From the NCBI GenBank assembly GCA_903857865.1, contig CAIOGO010000022.1:1-64000 (forward strand): 64,000 bases of DNA. Direction: 5' to 3'. The position numbers and the translations under genes were made by a program. The DNA is from an uncultured bacterium. Its GTDB lineage: Bacteria; Bipolaricaulota; Bipolaricaulia; UBA7950; UBA9294. This document shows positions 42,875-50,873 of this stretch, piece after piece (position 1 is the stretch's first letter; every line of letters begins with the position of its first letter). A model generated the notes under the pieces. That model was not told the origin of the DNA. It worked only from the letters and a program-made list of their open reading frames with translations, and ran no database searches.

Positions 42875-45418
42875 ATGACGAAGATCAACAGGGTCGAGCT
42901 CAGCGGCTTCAAGTCGTTCCGTAAGAAGACGGTGCTTCCGTTCTTCGAAGGGATGACCGCCGTGGTGGGAGAAAACGGGTCCGGCAAGTCTAACCTGTTC
43001 GACGCCATCAGTTTCGTCATGGGCAGACGCTCCTCCCAGCTTCGCGCCGAGCGGCTCGAACACCTCATCTTCAACGGCGGGGAGCGCTACGATCCTGCGG
43101 AATCGGCCGAGGTGACCCTGTTCCTCGACAACAAGGACGGCGTGTTCGATCGCTTCCTCGAAGAAGGGGTCAAGTCCCCGGAGGTCAGTCTGGGGCGCCG
43201 CATCACGCGGAAGTCATCCACCTACACGTTCATGGGCCACAGCTGCGCCCGTACCTCGATTGACGAAGTCCTTCAGGCCGCACGGATTGATCCCGATGGA
43301 CAGCAGCTCATCGCCCAAGGGCGGATTACGGAGATTGTGCGACGGACCCCGTTGCGTCGCCGCGAGATCCTCGATGAGGTCAGCGGCATCGCGGCGTACG
43401 ACGAGAAGCGGAACCAGGCGATCCTCGAGCTGAAAGAAGTCAAGTCGAGGTTGAACACGCATCGGATGATTCTCGCTGAGCGCCGGCGACGCCTTCTGGG
43501 CCTTCAGAAGGAGAGGGACGCCGCGCTCGCCTACCAGGCCATGGCCGAAGAGCAAGAGAGACTGCGCCGGTCGATCGCCCACCAACGGCGGCAACGCATT
43601 GTGGAGAAGCTGCAGCAGGCACAGACCGAGCGTCAGGGGATGGACGAGCGGATCAATGCGCTGGGAAAAGAAGTCACCGAGTTGGATCGCGAGATTGAGA
43701 ACAAGGAGTGGGAGCTTGAGGGAATGCAGGAGGACCTCGGCGGCGGGCCACAAATCGCCCTCGTGAAGGAGGTCGAGCGCCTTCGCTCCGAAACCCTGCA
43801 TAAACAGGCCGACATCCAGTTCAAACGCCAGCAGATCGTCAACATCCAAGAGATGATCGACGAGATCTCGCGCATGCGGGCCGCGGCCGCCCCGGCGGCC
43901 GGCATCGGCGGCGCGCCGCGCGAGCATCCGGCCGTGCAAGCGCTCATCGAGCGGAAGCGCGGCGGCGTCTATGGCACGGTCGCCTCGCTTTCCACGCCAA
44001 AGCCTGGCTTCGAAGTTGCGTTTGAGGCCGCAGCGGGTGGAAGCCTGGCTGACCTTGTCGTCGACTCGCGCGAGACGGCCATCGAGTGCATCAACTACCT
44101 GAAGGAGAAGCGACTCGGCCGGGCGCGGATTCTACCCCTGCGGCGCCTGGTCACCGTTCGCAAGAGCCTTGCCTCCGCCGAGGCGGTGAAACTGAAGGGC
44201 GTGATCGACTACGCCATCAACCTGGTTGAGTTCGACGAGAAGTACCGGCGCGCGTTCGAATACGTCCTGACCGACACCCTGGTCGCCGAGAGTCTCGACG
44301 CGGTGAAGGAGATTGACGGGGTGCGTGTCGTCACTCTCGATGGCGACATGCAGAGCAAGGGCGGCGCGATGAGTGGCGGATGGCGGCCTCCGTCCGGTGC
44401 GAGCGGAAAGAAGGAAGAGCCTTCAAAGCAGAAGGACACATCGTTCGACGTGGCTCAGCGACGGGAGCACATTCTCAAGCTGCGCAAGGATGTGGAGCGC
44501 CTGGAGGAAGAGCTGAGCGAGCTCGCTTCCCGCCTGGAGAGTGCCGAGAAGAACCTGGCCGCAGTGCAGGAGACATCGTCGCGAACGAAGGGCGAGGCCA
44601 CCACTCGTAGTGACAGGCTTCATCAGCTTCGCGACAAGAGGCGCGAGAGCTATCAGGGTCTCGAGAACCTTCGTCGCTCCCTCACGCGATACGAACGCCA
44701 AGAGGTCGAAGCGCAAGCGGAACTCGAAGCGATTGGGCCGGCCGGGGAAGGAGCGCCGGTGGACCTCATCGACCAGCCGCTGCGCGAGCTGGAGCGGCGG
44801 CTCGAGCAAGTCGGACGTGACCTCAAGCGTCTTGAGCCGGTGAACATGCGAGCCATCGATGACTATGCGACGTTCGAGGCGGACTACAACCTGTTCCGAG
44901 AACGGGTCGACGCCCTCGAGAGTGAGAAGCGCGAGATCGAGCATCTGATTGGCGAGATCGAGGAGAAGAAGCGCGAACGGTTCCTGGAGACGCTCGCGTC
45001 CGTGGGCAAGCAGTTCGATCAGATCTTTCGCCGGCTTTTCGAGGGCGGAAGCGCGGCTCTCGACCTTGAAACTCCCGGAGACATCTCGTCAGGCCTGCTC
45101 ATCCGAGCGAACCCGCCCGACAAGGAGCCGCACGTCATCGATTCCCTGTCCGGGGGAGAGCAGACCCTTGTGGCCACAGCGTTCATCTTCGCTCTCCAGG
45201 AGAACCAACAGGCGCCGTTCTTCATCCTCGACGAGATCGACGCCGCGCTCGATTTGATGAACACGAATCGGCTGTCGCGCATGCTCCAGGACTACGCCCA
45301 GCGCATTCAGGTGATCGTTGTCTCCCACAACGAGGAAACAGTTCGCCATGCCCATCGTGCCTACGGCGTGACAATCAAGAACGGTGTGTCCGAGGTATTG
45401 GCCCTTAACTTGAGCTAG
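42875..45418 (+). CDS. smc: chromosome segregation protein SMC with shortened coiled-coil arms
   Basis: This 847-residue ATPase has the N-head with P-loop GENGSGKS (residues 32-39) and a Q-loop region. A coiled coil (residues ~190-350) leads to the hinge (residues ~350-510, GGVYGTVASLSTPKPGFEVA ... KGGAMSGGW), and a second coil (~520-735) leads to the C-head with signature SLSGGEQTL (~757-765) and Walker B FFILDEIDAALD (~781-792). SMC with ScpAB extrudes DNA loops and organises the chromosome. Bacterial SMC is normally ~1,150-1,200 residues, so each arm here is roughly half length. Both heads and the hinge look complete. ATG 42875; the longer open frame overlaps the HTH gene. Confidence 0.93.
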   Translation: MTKINRVELSGFKSFRKKTVLPFFEGMTAVVGENGSGKSNLFDAISFVMGRRSSQLRAERLEHLIFNGGERYDPAESAEVTLFLDNKDGVFDRFLEEGVKSPEVSLGRRITRKSSTYTFMGHSCARTSIDEVLQAARIDPDGQQLIAQGRITEIVRRTPLRRREILDEVSGIAAYDEKRNQAILELKEVKSRLNTHRMILAERRRRLLGLQKERDAALAYQAMAEEQERLRRSIAHQRRQRIVEKLQQAQTERQGMDERINALGKEVTELDREIENKEWELEGMQEDLGGGPQIALVKEVERLRSETLHKQADIQFKRQQIVNIQEMIDEISRMRAAAAPAAGIGGAPREHPAVQALIERKRGGVYGTVASLSTPKPGFEVAFEAAAGGSLADLVVDSRETAIECINYLKEKRLGRARILPLRRLVTVRKSLASAEAVKLKGVIDYAINLVEFDEKYRRAFEYVLTDTLVAESLDAVKEIDGVRVVTLDGDMQSKGGAMSGGWRPPSGASGKKEEPSKQKDTSFDVAQRREHILKLRKDVERLEEELSELASRLESAEKNLAAVQETSSRTKGEATTRSDRLHQLRDKRRESYQGLENLRRSLTRYERQEVEAQAELEAIGPAGEGAPVDLIDQPLRELERRLEQVGRDLKRLEPVNMRAIDDYATFEADYNLFRERVDALESEKREIEHLIGEIEEKKRERFLETLASVGKQFDQIFRRLFEGGSAALDLETPGDISSGLLIRANPPDKEPHVIDSLSGGEQTLVATAFIFALQENQQAPFFILDEIDAALDLMNTNRLSRMLQDYAQRIQVIVVSHNEETVRHAHRAYGVTIKNGVSEVLALNLS

Positions 45419-45432
45419 AGGAGAACGACGGC

Positions 45433-46158
45433 GTGCAAATAGTGCGGATCGCGACTGTCCCGATTGAGGAGCTCGTTGGGGAGAGCTGGGAGGGCGTTCT
45501 TCACCGGCTCACGGCCGACATGGATCCGTGGGATATCGACATTGCCGAGCTTGCGAGGCGATATCGCGCTTACCTGCAGGCTCTACGCGAGTTGGAGTTC
45601 ACCGTGCCGGGGCGCATGGTGGTGACGTGCTCGATCCTATTGCGCATGAAGTCCGACGTGCTTCTCGCCTCCCAGCAGTCGACGGAACGAGACGACTTGG
45701 TTGCAGAGCTCGAGCAGGCGGTGGATGAAGATTTCGGGCTTCCCACGACTCCGATGGACCCAGGCGATTTCGCGTTGCCCGTGGTCCGCAAGCCGGCTCG
45801 CCAGGTGACGCTGCGCGACCTCGAGAGCGCGTTGGCGGGAGCCATGAACGTCAGCCGTCGGCGTGCCGGGCGTCTCATCGATCGGGCGACGCTCGACGAC
45901 GAACGCGATCCGTTCGAAGGATTCGAGATCGGTGGGCAGGACTTCACCGAGCGGCTGCGCGGCGTGCTGGACCGGATCAAGAGGTTGCTCTCCGGGCGTC
46001 GCGTGCTGAGTTTCTTCCGGCTTCTCGATCAGGGCGACAAGGATGAGCGCGTCGGCCGATTCTTCGAAATCCTGCACCTCGCAGCGAACGGGCAGATCTC
46101 TTGCTCCCAGAAGGAGTTCCTCGGCGACATTCTCATCCGGTTGGAGTCGGAGACATGA
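45433..46158 (+). CDS. scpA: segregation and condensation protein A (kleisin)
   Basis: This 241-residue protein has the ScpA N-terminal pattern (WEGVLHRLTADMDPWDIDIAELARRYRAYL in the nearby residues 20-50), the conserved PGRMVVTCSILLRMKSDVLL helix and the C-terminal winged helix (VGRFFEILHLAANGQISCSQ). As kleisin it bridges the two SMC heads. GTG 45433 has GAGGAG about 9 bases upstream, 14 bases after smc. Confidence 0.93.
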   Translation: MQIVRIATVPIEELVGESWEGVLHRLTADMDPWDIDIAELARRYRAYLQALRELEFTVPGRMVVTCSILLRMKSDVLLASQQSTERDDLVAELEQAVDEDFGLPTTPMDPGDFALPVVRKPARQVTLRDLESALAGAMNVSRRRAGRLIDRATLDDERDPFEGFEIGGQDFTERLRGVLDRIKRLLSGRRVLSFFRLLDQGDKDERVGRFFEILHLAANGQISCSQKEFLGDILIRLESET

Positions 46159-46186
46159 TCTCTGCGGCCACCGCGCCCTGGTCCCG

Positions 46187-46753
46187 ATGACCTACGGAGA
46201 AGAAGCCAGTCGCGGCAACGATCTGGCTCTCGTGGAAGCGGCTCTGTTTCTTGCCTCTCGTCCGCTGACGCGGCGTGCGCTGGCCAAGATCCTTGACGAC
46301 GTACCGCTTGCATACGTGGATCAGCTCCTCAACGATCTGCGCGACGTGTACGCGGACGCCACGAAAGGCATCGAGTTGGTCGTCGAAGAGGGCCGCGCGC
46401 TCCTGCGCGTCAAGGCCCCGTACGTCGATCGGGTCGCCCATCTTGCCCCGCAGCAGGACATCCCTCAGCCCGTGCTCCGGACGCTGGCCGTCATTGCCTA
46501 CAATCATCCCGCGACGCAGGCCGACGTCGTGCGGACGCGGGGAAACAAGGCCTACGAGCACATTCATGAGCTTGTGGAGCGTGGCCTTGTTCGTGGCGAA
46601 GAGCACGGGCGGACGCTCATGCTTCACGTCACGGACGAGTTCCTTCGCCACTTCGGGCTGAGTACAATCGACGAGTTCCGGTTCCATGTTGCGGTGCCGG
46701 TTGACGCCGGCCACGAACCCGCGTCGGAGTCGCAGGAGGTAAGCGATGGATAA
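46187..46753 (+). CDS. scpB: segregation and condensation protein B
   Basis: This 188-residue protein has two winged helices: [20 protein letters not shown] ... [15 protein letters not shown], and [26 protein letters not shown] with [23 protein letters not shown] 46187 has no ribosome site. A better placed ATG at 46155 overlaps the scpA stop (ATGA) but is in another frame and hits TGA at 46188, next to the scpB start. Translation may therefore be reached by termination-reinitiation, or one base may be missing. Confidence 0.9.
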   Translation: MTYGEEASRGNDLALVEAALFLASRPLTRRALAKILDDVPLAYVDQLLNDLRDVYADATKGIELVVEEGRALLRVKAPYVDRVAHLAPQQDIPQPVLRTLAVIAYNHPATQADVVRTRGNKAYEHIHELVERGLVRGEEHGRTLMLHVTDEFLRHFGLSTIDEFRFHVAVPVDAGHEPASESQEVSDG

Positions 46754-46904
46754 GTGGGAGTGCACAGTGTGCGGCTACATCTATGACCCGGAGGTCGGCG
46801 ACCCGACGACCGGCGTTCCGGCCGGGACTGCGTTCGAGGATCTCCCCGACGGCTGGACGTGCCCCGATTGCGGCGCGGCCGCCGATCTGTTCGAGAAGAT
46901 CTAG
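46746..46904 (+). CDS. rubredoxin
   Basis: This 52-residue protein has both rubredoxin knuckles, C6/C9 ([16 protein letters not shown]) and C39/C42 ([10 protein letters not shown]), with [13 protein letters not shown] between them: a one-electron Fe(Cys)4 carrier. It overlaps the scpB stop by 8 bases and has AGGAGGT about 5 bases upstream. It commonly serves oxygen or superoxide detoxification or the anaerobic electron chain; the redox partner is not evident here. Confidence 0.95.
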   Translation: MDKWECTVCGYIYDPEVGDPTTGVPAGTAFEDLPDGWTCPDCGAAADLFEKI

Positions 46905-46913
46905 TCTCCCTGG

Positions 46914-46943
46914 GCCGCCGCGCAAGGGCGGCGGCTTCTTCTT
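46914..46943 (+). terminator. terminator after the smc operon
   Basis: GCCGCCGC (46914-46921) pairs with GCGGCGGC (46928-46935), followed by TTCTTCTT. Confidence 0.85.
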
Positions 46944-46970
46944 GCATAAGTCGGACTCGGGCGGTAGGAT
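46942..46970 (+). promoter_or_regulatory. promoter of the isc operon
   Basis: TTGCAT (46942-46947), a 17-base spacer and TAGGAT (46965-46970). It starts in the U tract of the preceding terminator; the leader to ATG 46988 would be only about 10 bases. Confidence 0.5.
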
Positions 46971-46987
46971 TTCCTTGGTGATCACGG

Positions 46988-48142
46988 ATGCCTGACCGAG
47001 TCTATCTGGACAATAGCGCGACAACGCCGGTGGCAAGCTCAGTTCTTGACGCCATGCTGCCGTACTTCGGCGCCGAATACGGCAACGCATCCAGCCTTCA
47101 TGGCTATGGCCGCGAGGCACGCCGGGCCGTCGAGACAAGCCGAGAATCGATCGCGGACGCCCTAGGCGTTCGCAGTGATGAGATCGTCTTCACCTCCGGC
47201 GCGACGGAGGCCGACAATCTTGCGATCGTGGGATCCGCTCTTGCCCACGGCGGCGGGGGTCACATCATCACGTCGAGAGTTGAACACGACGCCGCTCTGC
47301 ACGCCGTAGAGTGGTTGCGTTCGACCGGCGTCGCGGCGACCTTTCTTGACGTGGACGAAGTTGGCCGAGTCGATCCCGACGCGGTGCGGGCCGCAATGCG
47401 GAGGGACACCTTTCTCGTATCGGTCATGGCGGGGAACAACGAGATCGGGACGCTCGAGCCGATCGGCGACATTGGGCGGATGTGCCGCGACCGCGGCATT
47501 CTCTTCCACACCGACGCCGTCCAGGCGCTGGGCAAAGTCGACATCGCGATCGAGGCTGTCGACCTGCTCTCGGCGTCGGCACACAAGCTCCACGGGCCGA
47601 AGGGGGTTGGATTCCTGGTCGTCCGGCGCGGCTCGCGCCTTGTGCCGCTATTTCACGGTGGAGGCCACGAGCGCGGCCTGCGCAGCGGCACGGAGAATGT
47701 CCCTGGGATCGTCGGCTTTGCCGCGGCGGTACGCCTTGCGCTGGCAGAGCGGCGCGATGTGACGGATGCGATGCGGCGAATGCGTCGGCGGTTGATCGAT
47801 CGGGTGCTGGAGATCCCCGGCACGCGTCTCAATGGCCATCCGGAGCAGAGTCTGCCCCACATCACAAACTTCAGCTTCGCCGCCATCGAAGGCGAGAGCC
47901 TGGTCATGAAGCTCGACGAGGCGGGGATTGCCACCTCAACAGGATCGGCTTGCTCGTCTCCGAATCTGGAGCCGAGCCACGTGCTCGTCGCGATCGGTGT
48001 TCCCCTCTCGATGGCTCACGGGAGTCTACGGATCAGCACGGGGCGGGAGACCACCGACGCCGACATCGACCGGCTGCTCGACGTGCTCCCGGGCGTGGTT
48101 GGAGAACTGCGGGCGATGTCCCCGTTCAAGGTGGGTGAGTGA
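46988..48142 (+). CDS. iscS: cysteine desulfurase (IscS/NifS type)
   Basis: This 384-residue PLP enzyme begins VYLDNSATTPV, has FTSGATEADNLAI, HTDAVQALGKVDI, the PLP lysine K200 in SAHKLHGPKG and the persulfide cysteine C322 in GSACSSPNLEPSHVL. It supplies sulfur from cysteine for Fe-S clusters and tRNA thiolation. The long loop with a free Cys is class I (IscS/NifS). The stop overlaps the next start (TGATG), so it is coupled to the scaffold gene. Confidence 0.95.
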   Translation: MPDRVYLDNSATTPVASSVLDAMLPYFGAEYGNASSLHGYGREARRAVETSRESIADALGVRSDEIVFTSGATEADNLAIVGSALAHGGGGHIITSRVEHDAALHAVEWLRSTGVAATFLDVDEVGRVDPDAVRAAMRRDTFLVSVMAGNNEIGTLEPIGDIGRMCRDRGILFHTDAVQALGKVDIAIEAVDLLSASAHKLHGPKGVGFLVVRRGSRLVPLFHGGGHERGLRSGTENVPGIVGFAAAVRLALAERRDVTDAMRRMRRRLIDRVLEIPGTRLNGHPEQSLPHITNFSFAAIEGESLVMKLDEAGIATSTGSACSSPNLEPSHVLVAIGVPLSMAHGSLRISTGRETTDADIDRLLDVLPGVVGELRAMSPFKVGE

Positions 48143-48675
48143 TGTACACAGAAAAGGTCGTCGAGCACTTCCGCCATCCCCACAATATGGGGAAACTGAA
48201 AGAGTACTCCGCCGTCGGCAAGGTGGGAAACATCCTGTGCGGAGACGTGATGTGGCTCTACATCCGTGTCGCCAAGGATGAGCAGGGTCGCGACGTGCTC
48301 GCTGACGTCTCGTGGGAGACGTTCGGGTGTACGGCGGCCATCGCGACATCCTCGATGGTGTCGGATCTCGCCAAGGGGCGCACGCTCGAGGAGGCGATTA
48401 CCATCTCGAATCGTGACGTGGCCAACGAACTGGGCGGGCTGCCCCCGATCAAGATGCATTGCTCCGGGCTTGCTGCCGATGCCCTGAATGAGGCGATCTA
48501 CGAGTACATGACGAAGGAGGGGCGGGAGATTCCGGCTGGCCTGCAAGAGCGCCACGAGCACATCCAGAAGGACATGGCGACGCTCGAGGAACGCTACAAG
48601 GTGTTTCTCGATCGAGGCGCGGCGAAGGAGGGGGAGGACGACGCTCCGCCCGCGGCGGAGCTGTCGTGCAGCTGA
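48142..48675 (+). CDS. iscU: Fe-S cluster scaffold protein (IscU/NifU N-terminal type)
   Basis: This 177-residue protein opens YTEKVVEHFRHPHNMGKLKE and has the three cluster cysteines in LCGDVMW, FGCTAAIATSS and IKMHCSGLAADAL. The C-terminus has about 45 extra residues, charged and ending AAELSCS. It builds 2Fe-2S/4Fe-4S clusters with the cysteine desulfurase encoded just upstream. Its last bases overlap the Rrf2 regulator start. Confidence 0.94.
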   Translation: MYTEKVVEHFRHPHNMGKLKEYSAVGKVGNILCGDVMWLYIRVAKDEQGRDVLADVSWETFGCTAAIATSSMVSDLAKGRTLEEAITISNRDVANELGGLPPIKMHCSGLAADALNEAIYEYMTKEGREIPAGLQERHEHIQKDMATLEERYKVFLDRGAAKEGEDDAPPAAELSCS

Positions 48676-49085
48676 CGAAAAAGGCGAGCTACGGCCTCAT
48701 CGCCGCCGTGGAGCTGGCGCGGGCGCCGGCCGACACGCCGCGCTCTGCCGCCTGGATTGCCGACCGGTACGATCTGCCCGTCGCGTTCATCGAGAAGATC
48801 CTCCACCAACTGAGACAGGCAGGATTGGTTGCGTCGCGGCAAGGACGTGGCGGAGGATACACGCTCCCCGTGGAAGCAAGGCGAGTCTCCGTACGGCGCG
48901 TCCTCGAGGCTTTGGGCGAGGGTCTCGACCTCGTCGACTGCCTCGGCCAGGCGACATCGTGTCGGCTGACCGGCGTGTGCCCGACGAAGGACGCCTGGCG
49001 GACGATCAATGATCGCTTCCGCGACCTGCTTGACGGGATCTCCCTCGCCGACCTGCGCGGGGGGACGACCACTCTGGATGACTGA
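48666..49085 (+). CDS. Rrf2-family regulator, IscR-like
   Basis: This 139-residue winged-helix protein has LTKKASYGLIAAVELA, AAWIADRYDLPVAFIEKILHQL, the wing RQGRGGGYTLPVEARRV and three cysteines C92, C99 and C105 (C-x6-C-x5-C), close to the 2Fe-2S ligands of IscR. It probably senses Fe-S supply and controls its own operon. GTG 48666 overlaps iscU by 10 bases. Here the regulator is last, not first, in the operon. Confidence 0.9.
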   Translation: MQLTKKASYGLIAAVELARAPADTPRSAAWIADRYDLPVAFIEKILHQLRQAGLVASRQGRGGGYTLPVEARRVSVRRVLEALGEGLDLVDCLGQATSCRLTGVCPTKDAWRTINDRFRDLLDGISLADLRGGTTTLDD

Positions 49086-49133
49086 GCCTTCGGCTGCGTT
49101 TACCCAACCGCATGAGAGTCGGCGAGTTCTTTC

Positions 49134-49147
49134 GTAATGCGCATTAC
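49134..49147. promoter_or_regulatory. 14-bp perfect palindrome downstream of the Rrf2 gene
   Basis: GTAATGCGCATTAC lies about 50 bases after the rrf2 stop and about 25 bases before a TATAGT (49170-49175). It may be a binding site for a promoter in this gap. Confidence 0.4.
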
Positions 49148-49219
49148 CGACGATCCGCGACCTTTATGCTATAGTCGCGTCACGAAGAGGAACCCCCTCA
49201 TCTTTTTCACCACCCGGAG

Positions 49220-49255
49220 AGGGCGGCTTGGCGTCAAGCTGGGCCGCCCTTCACA
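49220..49255. terminator. hairpin terminator between convergent genes
   Basis: AGGGCGGC (49220-49227) pairs with GCCGCCCT (49243-49250), followed by TCACATTCC. It lies between the isc operon (plus) and cdsA (minus). Confidence 0.55.
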
Positions 49256-49275
49256 TTCCCGAGCCCTTCGTGGGT

Positions 49276-50130
49276 CTACAGGAAGCGCAGGATGTAGTGG
49301 AAGTAGAAGTAGAAGACCGGGAGGGCGAAGAGAAGGCCGTCGATTCGATCGAGCGCTCCCCCGTGGCCGGGCAAGAAGACGCCCGAATCTTTCACGCCTG
49401 CGGCGCGCTTGAGCTTCGAGGCGAAGACGTCGCCCAACTGGACGGCCCACCCAACGAAGAAGGAAGACACGATGATGTGAGGGAAACCTCTCCAGAATAC
49501 GAACTCGCGCCAGACCGGCGAGAGATTCGCCGCGATCATCGCGCCGAGAACCGTGAACAGGAACCCGCCGGCGACTCCCTCCCAGGTCTTGCTCGGGCTT
49601 ACATTCGGGAACGCCTTATGTCGGCCGATGGCCGTTCCGACGAAGAAGGCGCCGCTGTCGTACCCCCAAACCATGAGAAGGACCACGACGGCGTTCGTGA
49701 CCCCGGTCATGGCGGAGTGTCCCGGTGCACCCAGGTAGATGAGGTAGAAGTAGTGCAGGAGCCAGGGGATGTAGAGAAGCCCGAACACGCCGGCGACCGC
49801 CTGGAGGAATCCGGTACGGTGCGGCGTGACGGCGAGGTACCGAAGGACCTGGTAGGCGATGGCGAAGAGAAGGACCACATCGGCGTAGCGGCCGTCGAGC
49901 ACGAGGTAGCTCAGGACGAGGAGCGGAATCCAGATGAGGAATTCCGGCGCAGCTACCGGGATGTCGAGCTTCCGCATCAGGTTGAGATACTCCAGCGCCG
50001 TGAGGTACGCGACGGCGAGGATCAAGGCTCCCGCCACCCAGCGCACGTCGAAGCGCGCTCCCGCGTACAGCACGCCGAACACGACGCCCATTCCGACGAT
50101 CCCGCTCACGAGTCTCTTTGCCAGATTCAT
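49276..50130 (-). CDS. cdsA: phosphatidate cytidylyltransferase
   Basis: This 284-residue membrane enzyme (about eight helices) has the CdsA signature: SPSKTWEGVAGG in the middle and GDVFASKLKRAAGVKDSG...PGHGGALDRIDG near the end, with the metal-binding aspartates. It makes CDP-diacylglycerol for phospholipid synthesis. Its start overlaps uppS by ATGA. It is the last gene of a long minus-strand run. Confidence 0.96.
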   Translation of the reverse strand: MNLAKRLVSGIVGMGVVFGVLYAGARFDVRWVAGALILAVAYLTALEYLNLMRKLDIPVAAPEFLIWIPLLVLSYLVLDGRYADVVLLFAIAYQVLRYLAVTPHRTGFLQAVAGVFGLLYIPWLLHYFYLIYLGAPGHSAMTGVTNAVVVLLMVWGYDSGAFFVGTAIGRHKAFPNVSPSKTWEGVAGGFLFTVLGAMIAANLSPVWREFVFWRGFPHIIVSSFFVGWAVQLGDVFASKLKRAAGVKDSGVFLPGHGGALDRIDGLLFALPVFYFYFHYILRFL

Positions 50131-50873
50131 TCTCCGCTTCCCTCCACCGTGCCGAAACGGCGCTTCCGCGTCTGGTATGCCGCCAGAGTGCGCAGATACT
50201 CGGCAGGCGTGAAGTCAGGCCAGAGGACGTCGGCGAAGCGGAGTTCGGCGTAGGCTACCTGCCACAAGAGGAAGTTGGAGAGCCTCTCCTCGCCACTCGT
50301 GCGGATCACCAGGTCGGGGTCAGGTATTCCCGACGTCTCGAGTTGGTCCGCGATGGCTTCCTCACCCACTTCACTCAGCTCAAGGCGTCCGGCCGCCACG
50401 TCGGAGGCGATCCTCCGAGCTGCGGCCGCCAACTCCTGGCGAGCGCCGTAGCTCAGGGCAATCGTTAGCTGCAGGCGGTCTCCCGCCGCCGTGGCGGCGA
50501 CTCCGTTCTCAATGAGATCGCGAAGCGAGGCGGGGAGGCGTTCCAGATCCCCGATTACACGCAATCGAACCCCTGCCTCCACGAATTCCGCCAGCCGCGC
50601 TCGGAGGAAGTCTGCGAGCAGGTTCATCAGAAACGCGACCTCGGCCTGCGGACGCGCCCAGTTCTCCGACGAGAACGCGAACAGCGTGAGGTACGGGATG
50701 GGCAGCCGTGTCCCGGCGAACCGAATGAGGCGCTCCGCCGCGAGGGCGCCGGCCTGGTGCCCCGCCGTTCGCGGCAGGCCGCGAGCCTCTGCCCAGCGCC
50801 CGTTTCCGTCCATGATGATGGCCACGTGCCGCGGGAGGGCTCCCGCACTCACTCGCTCGAGCAGCGTGCTCAT
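50127..50873 (-). CDS. uppS: undecaprenyl diphosphate synthase
   Basis: This 248-residue cis-prenyltransferase has HVAIIMDGNGRWAEARGLPR (catalytic Asp), GHQAGALAAERLI, LFAFSSENWARP, LTIALSYGARQEL and the C-terminal IRTSGEERLSNFLLWQVAYAE with DVLWPDFTP. It makes the C55 lipid carrier for cell-wall synthesis. It overlaps folC and cdsA by 4 bases each. Confidence 0.97.
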   Translation of the reverse strand: MSTLLERVSAGALPRHVAIIMDGNGRWAEARGLPRTAGHQAGALAAERLIRFAGTRLPIPYLTLFAFSSENWARPQAEVAFLMNLLADFLRARLAEFVEAGVRLRVIGDLERLPASLRDLIENGVAATAAGDRLQLTIALSYGARQELAAAARRIASDVAAGRLELSEVGEEAIADQLETSGIPDPDLVIRTSGEERLSNFLLWQVAYAELRFADVLWPDFTPAEYLRTLAAYQTRKRRFGTVEGSGE

